The notes under the pieces were generated by a model. It saw only the letters and a list, made by a program, of their open reading frames with translations. It had not been told where the DNA came from and ran no database searches. A stretch of DNA of 64,000 nt from CAMEON01 sp045128275 (GTDB taxonomy: Bacteria > Bacillota > Clostridia > Oscillospirales > CAG-272), in assembly GCA_045128275.1 (NCBI GenBank), contig JBGVRH010000102.1:1-64000 (forward strand). The letters are read 5' to 3'. Both the position numbers and the translations under genes were made by a program. Shown here in pieces: positions 8,437 to 16,559 of the stretch. How positions within the stretch are numbered: position 1 is the stretch's first letter; each line of letters starts with the position of its first letter.

Positions 8437-9234
8437 TCAATTCTTCTGTAAAATATAAGCCTTGGAAATCACGCTGATCCCGATTCCCAACTGTTCGGCG
8501 GCTTCCCCCAGTTCGTTGTCATCAGCGGTCAGTGTCCGAGACTCGAACACGTCTTCGCTTACGATCTCAAAACCGACTTGCAGGAATCTTTCCCGCCACG
8601 TTGGAGTAGGATGATCTGATTCAAGCCCGCTCCACGGGGTCATTCCGGATTCACGGAACACGCGGAGCATAGCTTCGGTGTCCATCCATGTCTCTATGGT
8701 ATAAAAGAAGCCGTTTTCCGTCAAGGTTCTGTAGATTTCACGCAGTGCCCGCTCATGTCCCTCCTCGCCGTTGCGGGTAGAGGACAACCCAATATAGCCG
8801 GAATAGGCAGGAACTGTGTTATCCCGAAACGGAATATCCATGAGAGAAAATTGGGCAAGATCCAGATTCTTGATTGTCTCATTCCCGTCCAGATACCGTT
8901 TCCACTCCTCAATCACCAGCGAGTTTGCGTCTGTCGCCAGGCATACGTGATCCGGCGCCAGTTGCTTCACCGACGGCATGAGCCCCATACCGGGGCCGCA
9001 AGCAATTTCCACCACAGGATCGCCTTGAGCGATGATTGCATCCACAAGACGGCGAGACGCAGGATTGTTGAGAAAGAAATCGCTGTGGAAGTTACGCCTC
9101 ATCCTTCCCGACCGCCAAATTGCAACATCGGATTCATCAAAACAGTCCGCGTCGCGGTCAGAATCATAATAGTAAATTCCGTCATAGCGGCGAACAGGCG
9201 GGCGCGAAAACCAATCGCAAAAGGGCTTTCTCAT
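8437..9234 (-). CDS. Class I SAM-dependent methyltransferase, substrate unknown
   Basis: Residues of the SAM-binding motif I are seen as VVEIACGPGMGLM near residue 72, followed by an acidic strand end (LATDAN) that fits the ribose-binding position. The rest resembles Methyltransf_11/25-type enzymes, but the substrate cannot be inferred. The start at 9234 (MRKPFCDW) follows GGAGG at six bases. Base composition is clearly more AT-rich than the flanking genes, and the gene lies between a broken peptidase copy and a MITE-like element. It is probably a late insertion, possibly by horizontal transfer. No promoter was recognised upstream. Confidence 0.75.
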   Translation of the reverse strand: MRKPFCDWFSRPPVRRYDGIYYYDSDRDADCFDESDVAIWRSGRMRRNFHSDFFLNNPASRRLVDAIIAQGDPVVEIACGPGMGLMPSVKQLAPDHVCLATDANSLVIEEWKRYLDGNETIKNLDLAQFSLMDIPFRDNTVPAYSGYIGLSSTRNGEEGHERALREIYRTLTENGFFYTIETWMDTEAMLRVFRESGMTPWSGLESDHPTPTWRERFLQVGFEIVSEDVFESRTLTADDNELGEAAEQLGIGISVISKAYILQKN

Positions 9235-9327
9235 GGGAAACCTCCATAATGTAGACTCTGTTATAGGCGATTGAAAATGCTTCAAATTGGGGGTTATTGA
9301 TCTGACAGAATAGATCGAAGTTGGGTA

Positions 9328-9534
9328 GGGTGACCCTCATCCGCCTCCCGCCGCAGGAGCTGGTCGGCACCTTCCCCCAAGGGAAGGCAAGAACGAGGTG
9401 TGTTTTTCGCTTCCTATACCCCCAAAATATACTGATACTAAAAAGTTTTTTAGTTGACGAGAAACACAAGCTCCTTGCCTTCCCCCGGGGGAAGGTGGCA
9501 CCCGCCAAAGACGGGTGACGGATGAGGGTCACCC
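9328..9534. mobile_element. MITE-like element with terminal inverted repeats
   Basis: About 207 bases bounded by GGGTGACCCTCATCCG and its exact reverse complement. The inner arms (CACCTTCCCCC..GGGAAGGCAAG) also pair, so inverted repeats extend for about 85 bases on each side around a short AT-rich centre. There is no coding capacity. It lies between the intact pepF and the methyltransferase gene. This structure fits a non-autonomous element mobilised in trans. Target duplications were not clear by eye. Confidence 0.75.
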
Positions 9535-9553
9535 GTCTCGTTTTCGATCTGTT

Positions 9554-9576
9554 CTGTCAAACAGTTTGACAGACCC
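9554..9576. repeat. Perfect palindrome downstream of pepF
   Basis: CTGTCAAAC and its partner GTTTGACAG meet almost without a loop just after the pepF stop at 9582. It could be a weak terminator or a protein site. There is no clear T-run. Confidence 0.45.
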
Positions 9577-9581
9577 CTCTT

Positions 9582-11285
9582 TTACACGATCCCGCCCAGA
9601 TCGAACTCGGAGAGCCACTTGTTGGCCTCCTCGCAGACCGCCCGCAGGCAGGCCTCGTCGAAGGGAGTGTCCAGACCCGCGTGCTTCAGAAGATCGGTAA
9701 AGGTCTTGCTGCCGCCCTCCTTGGTGTAAGCCATGTAGTGGGCCCACGCGTCGGAGAGATCCTTCCGGATCATGGCCCAGAAGCGGAGAGCCACGGTCTG
9801 TGCCAGGCAGTAGTCGATGTAGTAGAAGGGGGAATTGTAGATGTGCTGCTGTCTCTGCCAGCCCTCGCCCTCGGCGTAGAAGGGGATCTCACCGTCCAGC
9901 TTGACCCAAGGCATGTAGATGCCCAGAAGCTCCTTCCACACGCCGTGACGCTCTGCGGGGGTCATGTCGGGCTTGGCGTAGACCTCATGCTGGAAGTGAT
10001 CCACCATGGTGCCGTAGGGGATGAAGGTCAAAGCCCCTGCCAGGTGGCTGTTCAGGAACTTCTTGGTGTCCTCCCCGAAGAAGCCCTCGGCCCAGGGCCA
10101 GGCGAAGAACTCCATGGACATGGAATGCACCTCGCAGGCCTCCATGGAGGGCCACATGTAGTCCATGGGGATGCGCTTGCGGTTCATCCAGCAGGCAAAG
10201 GCGTGGCCCGCCTCGTGAGTGACCACCTCCACGTCGCCCTGGGTGCCGTTGAAATTGGCGAAGATGAAGGGCACCTCGTAGTCGGGGATGCCGGTGCAGT
10301 AGCCGCCGCCCGCCTTGCCCTCGGTGGAGAGCACGTCCAGAAGCTCCTGCTCCCGCATGGTGCGGAAGAATTCCGAGGTCTCGGGGGACAGCTCATCGTA
10401 GAACTTGTCGCCCTGACGGAGAATATCCTCGGCGGAGCCTGCGGGGCGGGGATTGCCCGAGCGGAACATGAGGGCGTTATCGGCAAAGCTCATGGGGTAG
10501 GTCTTGCCCAACCGCTCGGCCTGTGCGCGGTAGATGGCATCCGCCACGGGGACGAGGTACTTGACCACGGCGGCGCGGAACTTCTTCACGTCGGCCTCGG
10601 TGTAGCAGTTGCGTCCCATGCGGTAGTAGCCCAGGGTGGTGTAGCCCTCGTAGCCCAGCTTCTTGCCCATGGTGTCGCGGAGGTGGGTCAGCTCGTCGTA
10701 GATGCGATCCAGCTCGGCCTGGTTGTCCTTGTACCACTGACCCTCGGCCTTCCACGCGGCCAGACGGCGGGCATCGTCGGAGTCGGTCTTGAAGGGGGTG
10801 AGCTGGGAGAGGGTGTACACACCGCCCTCAAAGGGGATCTGGGCCGAGGCGATGAGCTTCTGGTAGGCCATGGTCAGATCTGCCTCCGCCTGCATCTCGG
10901 GGATGATCTCGGGGGAGAAGGACTTCAGAGCGATCTCGGCGTTGACGAACATCAGATCGCCGTACTCGGCCTCAAAATCGGCGCGGAAGGGGGAGGCCAG
11001 CAGGGCGGCGGTGAAGCCCTGGGCGTACTCCTGTACGGCGGGCATGGCGGAGTTGATGTACTTGACCTCGGCATCGTAGAACTCGTCGCGGGTGTCGATG
11101 GACTGGCGGATCTCGGCCAAGGTGCAGTGGGTGAAGATATGCTTCTGCTCCTCCTGGTACTCCAGGAAAACGGCCTTGGCGGCGGCGTAGTCGGAAGCCT
11201 CACGGAGGCGGGCGGTCAGCTCGGCGGTCAGGGTCTTGGCGGCCTCCATGTCGGGGCGGGCGTAGGGCATTTCATTGAATTTCAT
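9582..11285 (-). CDS. pepF: M3 family oligoendopeptidase (PepF-like)
   Basis: A cytoplasmic zinc metallopeptidase that trims short peptides. At 567 residues it has the family length, and the M3 zinc motif is seen as VVTHEAGHAFACW (HExxH form HEAGH) near residue 360. The start at 11285 (MKFNEMPYARPD) has AAAGGA seven bases upstream. It is the last gene of a three-gene leftward unit that starts at 12032 (gaps of 4 and 26 bases) from the promoter at 12062-12091. A broken duplicate of its 3' end lies 1.2 kb downstream. Oligoendopeptidase is certain at family level; cleavage preference is not known. Confidence 0.92.
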   Translation of the reverse strand: MKFNEMPYARPDMEAAKTLTAELTARLREASDYAAAKAVFLEYQEEQKHIFTHCTLAEIRQSIDTRDEFYDAEVKYINSAMPAVQEYAQGFTAALLASPFRADFEAEYGDLMFVNAEIALKSFSPEIIPEMQAEADLTMAYQKLIASAQIPFEGGVYTLSQLTPFKTDSDDARRLAAWKAEGQWYKDNQAELDRIYDELTHLRDTMGKKLGYEGYTTLGYYRMGRNCYTEADVKKFRAAVVKYLVPVADAIYRAQAERLGKTYPMSFADNALMFRSGNPRPAGSAEDILRQGDKFYDELSPETSEFFRTMREQELLDVLSTEGKAGGGYCTGIPDYEVPFIFANFNGTQGDVEVVTHEAGHAFACWMNRKRIPMDYMWPSMEACEVHSMSMEFFAWPWAEGFFGEDTKKFLNSHLAGALTFIPYGTMVDHFQHEVYAKPDMTPAERHGVWKELLGIYMPWVKLDGEIPFYAEGEGWQRQQHIYNSPFYYIDYCLAQTVALRFWAMIRKDLSDAWAHYMAYTKEGGSKTFTDLLKHAGLDTPFDEACLRAVCEEANKWLSEFDLGGIV

Positions 11286-11311
11286 GGTGGGTTCCTTTCT
11301 ATGTGGTGTTT

Positions 11312-11848
11312 TTATTTGCGTTTTTCGGGGGCGATACACTCGTAGGTGTTCCACGAGTAGACCTCAAATCTTCCTTCTTTTCCAAAGAGCCATGCGCCCT
11401 TGGCAGCCTTCTTGCGGAGGCGGGCGAGGACGTGGGCAAGCTCGGCGGATTCGTTCTCTCGGGCGGGATCGTCCGATACCTCATAAACGTTTTGAATGCC
11501 GGAGGGAACATACCGCACCCTGTCCCATGTGACGACATAGATCTCGTCGTGCAGAACCGCATCAATTTCTTGATCCACAGAGGGGCGGTAGTGGAACCAT
11601 TCATAGTCGTAGCCTCCGAAGTACATATTCCAAAGGACAAGATCTCCCTTGGACTCATGAAAATCGAAGCACAAGTCCTTTCCGTGGAGGGGGTTCTTCA
11701 CCCGCAGGACGACAATGGGGGTGTCTCCTTGCTTGCGGCCCGGTCTCGGCCAGCCTTGGATAGCGTACCACTCTTTTGTGGTGTACTCCTCCCGCACAGC
11801 CGTCAACCCCCGCACGGCGAGGACGGTTTCCAGCTCAGCGATGATCAT
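11312..11848 (-). CDS. Conserved-looking protein of unknown function
   Basis: 178 residues, soluble, without signal peptide or membrane segment. Aromatic clusters (WNMYFGGYDYEWFHYRP) and a lysine-rich end are the only obvious traits. I do not recognise the family. The start is ATG with GGAGG nine bases upstream, inside the end of the preceding small gene. It is the middle gene of the unit with the 59-residue protein and pepF, so it is probably co-expressed with the peptidase. Confidence 0.65.
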   Translation of the reverse strand: MIIAELETVLAVRGLTAVREEYTTKEWYAIQGWPRPGRKQGDTPIVVLRVKNPLHGKDLCFDFHESKGDLVLWNMYFGGYDYEWFHYRPSVDQEIDAVLHDEIYVVTWDRVRYVPSGIQNVYEVSDDPARENESAELAHVLARLRKKAAKGAWLFGKEGRFEVYSWNTYECIAPEKRK

Positions 11849-11852
11849 GGCA

Positions 11853-12032
11853 TCAATCCTCCATCAGGGTGTAGGCGAACATCTCGTAGTGCAGCTTGTC
11901 CCCCACGTCTACCCCCGCGGGCAGGAGGGCTAAGGCGATAAAAATATCCTTGGCGGGATCGGTCTCATTGATCTCGCGGAGGTAGGCGTACTCGCCTTCG
12001 ATCTTGACGAGGGTGTAGTCCTTGGGTTCCAT
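11853..12032 (-). CDS. Small protein, DUF3006-like
   Basis: A 59-residue acidic protein starting MEPKDYTLVKIEGEYAYL and containing LALLPAGVDVGDKLHYEMF. The pattern (short beta-rich start, then LLPxGVxxGDxL) resembles DUF3006-type small proteins, whose function is unknown. AGGAG lies seven bases before the ATG. It is the first gene after the promoter at 12062-12091, and its stop is four bases from the next start, which supports a real gene despite its size. Confidence 0.65.
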   Translation of the reverse strand: MEPKDYTLVKIEGEYAYLREINETDPAKDIFIALALLPAGVDVGDKLHYEMFAYTLMED

Positions 12033-12061
12033 GGGGTTTCTCCTTTGGGTGGTATGGCTTT

Positions 12062-12091
12062 ATTATACCATGGATAGGGGGGGATTGTCAA
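12062..12091 (-). promoter_or_regulatory. Promoter of the small gene-unknown-pepF unit
   Basis: TTGACA, 18 bases, TATAAT on the minus strand, with TGG before the -10. Confidence 0.82.
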
Positions 12092-12105
12092 GGGATGGGG
12101 TATAG

Positions 12106-12130
12106 AAAAAGCCCCGCATGGCGGGGCTTT
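12106..12130 (-). terminator. Terminator of the glmM unit
   Basis: AAGCCCCGC / GCGGGGCTT stem with a CAT loop. On the minus strand TTTTT follows. Confidence 0.88.
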
Positions 12131-12270
12131 CAACAATGAAGAATGAATATTGAATAATGAATAATGGAGGATGGAAACCTTCGGTTTCCTGCGATTGGAA
12201 TTATAATGAATCGGACAAATCCGAAGGATTTGCACCACAATTATTCATTCTTCATTCTTCATTCTTCATT
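12131..12270. repeat. Composite hairpin repeat, copy 1 (TTCATTATTCATT arms)
   Basis: Outer arms are built from TGAATAATGAA and TTCATTCTTCATT. Two inner hairpins follow the pattern GGAAACCTTCGGTTTCC and AAATCCGAAGGATTT. Related copies lie at 17559-17832, 20632-20795 and 31108-31343. The right arm overlaps the last codons of the gene ending at 12252. Confidence 0.8.
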
Positions 12271-12977
12271 TTCTTCACGATCTCGCTTCCCTTCCCGCTC
12301 TTAAAAATCGCATGGGCGGGAACAGCACCGCGCACCGAGGAAAGAGGATAGACATTCGTGTGCGCCCCGATCACCGTCCCGGGGTTCAGCACGCTGTTGC
12401 ACCCGACCTCCACGAAGTCGCCCAGCATGGCACCAAACTTCTTTCTCCCCGTGGGGATGGGATCGAAGTCTCCCTCATAGCCCGCGGCGGGCTTGACGGT
12501 GACAGGGGACTTATCGCTCTTGACGTTGGAGGTGATGGCCCCCGCCCCCATATGGGACTTGTAGCCCAGGACGGAATCCCCCACGTAGTTGTAGTGAGGC
12601 ACCTGCACCCCGTCGAAGAGGATGCAGTTTTTCAGCTCGGTGGAGTTGCCCACCACGCAACCGTCCCCGATGAGGGCCGAGCCGCGGATGAAGGCGCAAT
12701 GCCGTACCTCGGTGTTCTCCCCGATGATGGCAGGGGCACCGATATAGGCCGTAGGGGCTACCGTGGCGGTCTTGGCGATCCAGATATCCTCGGCGGGGTG
12801 GTCATAGCGGGCGGGGTCAAGGGTCGCGCCGATCTCCCGGATGATCGCGGGGATATGGGAGAGGATCTCCCAGGGGTACTCGGTATGCTCCAGCCAGGGG
12901 CGGGCGAGGGTGTGGGTGAGGTCGAAGAGGGCTTGGGTACGGAGGGAGATATGGGATGGGGTGATTCGTTTTTCCAT
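12252..12977 (-). CDS. Left-handed beta-helix sugar nucleotide transferase, GlmU-acetyltransferase-like
   Basis: A hexapeptide-repeat protein of 241 residues. After an N-terminal helical part (1-60), repeats of the type IGAPAIIGENTEV and ALIGDGCVVGNSTELKN form a left-handed beta helix. The stretch VPHYNYVGDSVLG resembles the catalytic His-x-x-Tyr-x-GD region of the GlmU acetyltransferase domain, but there is no pyrophosphorylase domain. The start at 12977 has GAGGA at eight bases and follows the glmM stop by a single base, so translation is probably coupled. The likely role is acetylation of glucosamine-1-phosphate made by GlmM. The substrate is inferred from context. The last residues (KNEE) are encoded by the intergenic repeat. 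Confidence 0.8.
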   Translation of the reverse strand: MEKRITPSHISLRTQALFDLTHTLARPWLEHTEYPWEILSHIPAIIREIGATLDPARYDHPAEDIWIAKTATVAPTAYIGAPAIIGENTEVRHCAFIRGSALIGDGCVVGNSTELKNCILFDGVQVPHYNYVGDSVLGYKSHMGAGAITSNVKSDKSPVTVKPAAGYEGDFDPIPTGRKKFGAMLGDFVEVGCNSVLNPGTVIGAHTNVYPLSSVRGAVPAHAIFKSGKGSEIVKKMKNEE

Positions 12978-12978
12978 G

Positions 12979-14403
12979 TTACTTATCCTCACAGGTCAGC
13001 TTCTCGGCGCGGATGACCGCCACCATTTCGGCAATATACGCCTCACAAGTCCCCTCGTCGGCGGCCTCCACCATGACCCGCACCACGGGCTCGGTGCCGC
13101 TCTTGCGGAGAAGCATACGGCCGTCACTGCCCAATCGGGCGTTGCAGTCAGCCAGCTTTTCCTTCACGGCAGGGTGGTTCAGCACCGCGTCCTTGTCGGG
13201 CACACGGAGGTTTTGGGTGATCTGGGGGTACATGACCACCGCCTCGGCCAGCTTGGATAGGGGGAGCTTACTGTCCACGATCCGCTCCATGACCATGATG
13301 GCGGTGAGGATGCCGTCCCCCGTGGTGGCGTACTTTCGGAGGATGACGTGACCCGACTGCTCCCCGCCGATGACGTGGCCGTTGGCGGTCATGTTCTCGT
13401 AGATGAAGCGGTCGCCCACGGTGGTCTGCACGTAGTCGATGCCCGCACCCTCCAGGGCGCGGTAGAGACCCATGTTGGACATGACGGTGGTGACCACGGT
13501 GTTGTTCACCAGCGCTCCCTGCTCCTTCATGGCCTTGCCCAGGACGTACAGGATATGGTCGCCATTGATCTCATTTCCCTTCTCGTCCACCGCGATACAG
13601 CGGTCAGCGTCACCGTCGAAGGCAAAGCCCACGTCCAGCCCCTTCTCCACCACCAGCTTCTTGAGGCGGTCGATGTGAGTGGAGCCGCAGTCCACGTTGA
13701 TGTTGAGGCCGTCGGGCTCGGCACCCGTGACGTAGGTTTTCGCGCCCAGGGCTTCAAAGACCGCCCGCCCGATCATCCAGGCCGAGCCGTTGGCGCAGTC
13801 CAGACCCACGCGGAAATCCTTATAGGAATTGGCGGCCAGGGAGATGAGGTAGCCCACGTAGCGGTTGCGCCCTGCGGCGTAGTCGATGATGCGCCCCACG
13901 TCAGCCCCCGTGGCGGCGGGTAGGTCGTGATTCCACATTTCCTCCTCGGAAAGCCCCAGAGCGGCCGCTCCGCCGTCCAGGTAAGCCTCGATGACCGCGA
14001 TGGTGTCGTCGTTGATCTTCTCGCCGCGACGGTTGACCAGCTTGATGCCGTTGTCGGTGTAGGGGTTGTGGGAGGCCGAGATCATGACCCCGCAGTCGAA
14101 GTCCTCCCGTTCGGTGACGAAGGAGACGCTGGGAGTGGTGGTGACGTGGAGCATATAGGGGTCAGCCCCCGAGGCGGTGAGTCCCGCCACGATGGCGTAC
14201 TCGAACATATAGGAGGAGCGGCGGGTATCCTTGCCCACCACGATGCGGGGGCGGTGAGCCGCTACCCGCCCATCCGCGGGCAGGGAGAGGTCATGCTCCT
14301 TGCAGTACCAGCCGAGGAAACGGCCCAAGCGGAACGCGTGGTCGGCGGTGAGGGTGATATTGGCTTCCCCGCGGAAGCCGTCGGTACCAAAGTATTTACC
14401 CAT
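12979..14403 (-). CDS. glmM: Phosphoglucosamine mutase
   Basis: Converts glucosamine-6-phosphate to glucosamine-1-phosphate on the way to UDP-GlcNAc for peptidoglycan. The family motifs are present: FGTDGFRGEAN at the N-terminus, ISASHNPYTDNGIK with the phosphoserine, AFDGDADRCIAVDEKGN binding magnesium, and RKSGTEPVVRVMVE for phosphate. At 474 residues it is slightly longer than the usual 445-450. AAGGG lies about eight bases before the ATG. It is followed after one base by the GlmU-like beta-helix protein. A phosphomannomutase role is the main alternative, but the motif set and the partner favour GlmM. Confidence 0.88.
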   Translation of the reverse strand: MGKYFGTDGFRGEANITLTADHAFRLGRFLGWYCKEHDLSLPADGRVAAHRPRIVVGKDTRRSSYMFEYAIVAGLTASGADPYMLHVTTTPSVSFVTEREDFDCGVMISASHNPYTDNGIKLVNRRGEKINDDTIAVIEAYLDGGAAALGLSEEEMWNHDLPAATGADVGRIIDYAAGRNRYVGYLISLAANSYKDFRVGLDCANGSAWMIGRAVFEALGAKTYVTGAEPDGLNINVDCGSTHIDRLKKLVVEKGLDVGFAFDGDADRCIAVDEKGNEINGDHILYVLGKAMKEQGALVNNTVVTTVMSNMGLYRALEGAGIDYVQTTVGDRFIYENMTANGHVIGGEQSGHVILRKYATTGDGILTAIMVMERIVDSKLPLSKLAEAVVMYPQITQNLRVPDKDAVLNHPAVKEKLADCNARLGSDGRMLLRKSGTEPVVRVMVEAADEGTCEAYIAEMVAVIRAEKLTCEDK

Positions 14404-14594
14404 ATATGTGATCCCTTTCAGATAGATTCATCATACAGTATATCCATGTTTGTCAGGGGCGGATGCTTGTTGGGTGAAGATTTTCTGAAATTTTATTGGA
14501 TGCCGCCAATCGGGTCTTACCGATCCCTTTCCGACTCCAAAAATGTCTTGCCACGGAGCGAAGGGAACCGACGAGCTCCTGTCGCCCTCCCAAC

Positions 14595-14631
14595 AGAAAA
14601 AACCGCCGAGCCGAAGCTCAGCGGTTTTTCT
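14595..14631 (-). terminator. Terminator of the rpmG-rplA operon
   Basis: AAACCGCCGAGC / GCTCAGCGGTTT stem with a tetraloop-like CGAA centre. A or T runs flank both sides. It lies just after the rplA stop at 14663. Confidence 0.9.
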
Positions 14632-14662
14632 GTATCAAGTTACGATGGATTCCGATTCAAAA

Positions 14663-15358
14663 TCAGCTCAGCTTGGACTGGTTGATCTTGATGCCGGGGC
14701 CCATGGTGGATGCGATCACGCAGGACTTGATATACTGACCCTTGGCAGCAGCGGGCTTAGCCTTGATGACTGCGCCGACCAGGGTGTCGAAGTTAGCCTG
14801 AAGCTTCTCGGCACCGAAGGAAGCCTTACCGATGGGGCAGTGGATGATGTTGGTCTTATCGAGACGGTACTCGATCTTACCGGCCTTAGCCTCGCGGACA
14901 GCGCGGGCAACGTCGGGGGTGACGGTGCCGGCCTTGGGAGAGGGCATCAGACCCTTAGGACCCAGGATCTTACCCAGACGACCGATGGTACCCATCATGT
15001 CGGGGGAAGCGATGACGACGTCGAAGTCGAACCAGTTCTCCTTCTGGATCTTCTCAGCCAGCTCAACGCCGCCAACGTAGTCGGCACCGGCCTCCTGAGC
15101 CTTGGCGATGTTGTCGCCCTTAGCGAAGACCAGAACGCGAGCGGTCTTACCGGTACCGTTGGGGAGGACGACGGCACCGCGGACCTGCTGGTCAGCGTGA
15201 CGGGAGTCAACACCCAGACGGATGTGAATCTCGATGGTCTCATCGAACTTTGCCTTGGAAGTCTGGCAAACCAGAGCCAGAGCCTCGGCGGGATCGTACA
15301 TCTTGCTCTTATCGATCAGCTTAACGCTATCGGAATACTTCTTTCCAACTTTAGCCAT
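14663..15358 (-). CDS. rplA: Large ribosomal subunit protein L1
   Basis: 231 residues with L1 hallmarks: KSKMYDPAEALALV near the start, GADYVGG, and the signature GPKGLMPSPKAGTVTPDV. It binds the L1 stalk of 23S rRNA and in many bacteria represses the L11-L1 mRNA. It follows rplK by 19 bases and is the last gene of the operon, which ends at a strong terminator. rplJ-rplL do not follow, unlike in many relatives. Confidence 0.98.
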   Translation of the reverse strand: MAKVGKKYSDSVKLIDKSKMYDPAEALALVCQTSKAKFDETIEIHIRLGVDSRHADQQVRGAVVLPNGTGKTARVLVFAKGDNIAKAQEAGADYVGGVELAEKIQKENWFDFDVVIASPDMMGTIGRLGKILGPKGLMPSPKAGTVTPDVARAVREAKAGKIEYRLDKTNIIHCPIGKASFGAEKLQANFDTLVGAVIKAKPAAAKGQYIKSCVIASTMGPGIKINQSKLS

Positions 15359-15377
15359 TTCCGTATACCTCCTTCAA

Positions 15378-15803
15378 TTAGTCCTCGACAGTGATACCCA
15401 TGGAGCGGGCGGTACCTGCGATCATGCTCATGGCAGCCTCGAGGGAACCGGCGTTCAGGTCGGGCATCTTGGTCTCTGCGATCTTCTGAACCTGCTCCTT
15501 GGTGAGCTTAGCGACCTTGTCCTTGTTGGGCTTAGCGGAAGCGGTCTCGATGCCGGCAGCCTTCTTGATCAGGACGGGAGCGGGAGGAGTCTTGGTGATG
15601 AAGGTGAAGGAGCGGTCAGCGTAGACGGTGATGACAACGGGGATGATCAGACCGATGTCATTCTTGGTGCGCTCGTTGAACTCCTTGGTGAACACGGGGA
15701 TAGCCACACCGTACTGACCCAGAGCGGGACCAACGGGAGGCTGGGGGGTAGCCTTACCGGCGGGCAGCTGGAGCTTGATATAACCCATAATTTTCTTTGC
15801 CAT
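15378..15803 (-). CDS. rplK: Large ribosomal subunit protein L11
   Basis: 141 residues beginning MAKKIMGYIKLQLPAGKA and carrying PPVGPALGQYGV, the L11 N-terminal signature. It forms the GTPase-associated centre with 23S rRNA and is needed for stringent factor activation. The start at 15803 follows GGAGG at ten bases. The open frame continues upstream, but only into the leader. A 200-base gap with several stems separates it from nusG, unlike the tight spacing elsewhere in the operon. Confidence 0.98.
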   Translation of the reverse strand: MAKKIMGYIKLQLPAGKATPQPPVGPALGQYGVAIPVFTKEFNERTKNDIGLIIPVVITVYADRSFTFITKTPPAPVLIKKAAGIETASAKPNKDKVAKLTKEQVQKIAETKMPDLNAGSLEAAMSMIAGTARSMGITVED

Positions 15804-15822
15804 AATATTTGAACCTCCAAAT

Positions 15823-15872
15823 GTGGTACTTGTACGGGAGAGTTGCCAGTGGCAGTATTTTCTCCCTCCCAC
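15823..15872 (-). promoter_or_regulatory. Putative L1-binding leader element before rplK
   Basis: In the mRNA, GTGGGAGGGAG and a downstream CTCTCCC..ACCAC can form a two-part stem (GTGG/CCAC outside, GGGAG/CTCCC inside). It lies just before the rplK Shine-Dalgarno. A GTGGGAGG...ACCAC leader between nusG and rplK is a pattern I recall from Firmicutes, and L1 is known to repress its own operon in E. coli. That this element is the L1 site is inference. Further upstream, at 15939-15963, GGACTCT pairs with AGAGTCC in a separate stem. Confidence 0.45.
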
Positions 15873-16004
15873 GACGGACACGGCCGCGGCTAAGCACACC
15901 GTTTCCGCACCCCTTTCACGGGGATTTTGATGCAGACGGGACTCTCTGATTCAGGTAGAGTCCGGGGTTGGGCGATTCCGCCCGAAACGTGTAGATCGAA
16001 ACGA

Positions 16005-16544
16005 TCAGTCGGCGGGCTTGATCATATTGATCTCAAGCTCGACGGGCATGTCGCGGCGGCCACGCTTGACCAGCACCGTGACGGTATGCAGATCGTCGGA
16101 GATCGACTGGACAACGCCGGTATAGCCCTCAAACAGGCCGGCAACGATCTGCACGTTGTCGCCCACGTTCACGGACAGGCGTACCTTGACCTCCTCAATG
16201 TTGAGAGCCTCGACCTCGGCATCGGACAGGGGGGTGGGACGGGACCCGGGACCCACGAATCCGGTCACGCCCGTGATGTTACGGACGGCGTGCCAGCTCT
16301 CATCGGTCATAACCATCTTGATGTAGACGTAGCTGGGGAAGATCTTGACCTCCACCACCTTCTCGACGTCACCGTTCTTTTCAACGATGGTCTCAACGGG
16401 AATGCGGATATCGAAGATCTTGTCTCCGAGACCGCGGTTCTCTACGATCTTTTCAAGGTTTGCTTTGACCTTGCTTTCATAGCCCGAATAGGTGTGCGCC
16501 ACATACCACCGCGGGCCTACGTTCATCTCATCGATATCACTCAT
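16005..16544 (-). CDS. nusG: Transcription termination/antitermination factor NusG
   Basis: 179 residues. The N-terminal NGN domain has WYVAHTYSGYESKVKANL and IFPSYVYIKM, and a KOW domain follows with VGDNVQIVAGLFEGYTG. It binds the RNA polymerase clamp and affects pausing and coupling to ribosomes. It is 15 bases downstream of secE. The ATG is accepted because the conserved NGN start follows within eleven residues. Confidence 0.97.
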   Translation of the reverse strand: MSDIDEMNVGPRWYVAHTYSGYESKVKANLEKIVENRGLGDKIFDIRIPVETIVEKNGDVEKVVEVKIFPSYVYIKMVMTDESWHAVRNITGVTGFVGPGSRPTPLSDAEVEALNIEEVKVRLSVNVGDNVQIVAGLFEGYTGVVQSISDDLHTVTVLVKRGRRDMPVELEINMIKPAD

Positions 16545-16559
16545 GTCGAGCCACCTGTA

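Noticed and set aside
14404..14460. Promoter of glmM (CTGACA ... TATGAT)
   Set aside because: The spacing is 15 bases and the boxes are imperfect, so I did not list it as a feature.
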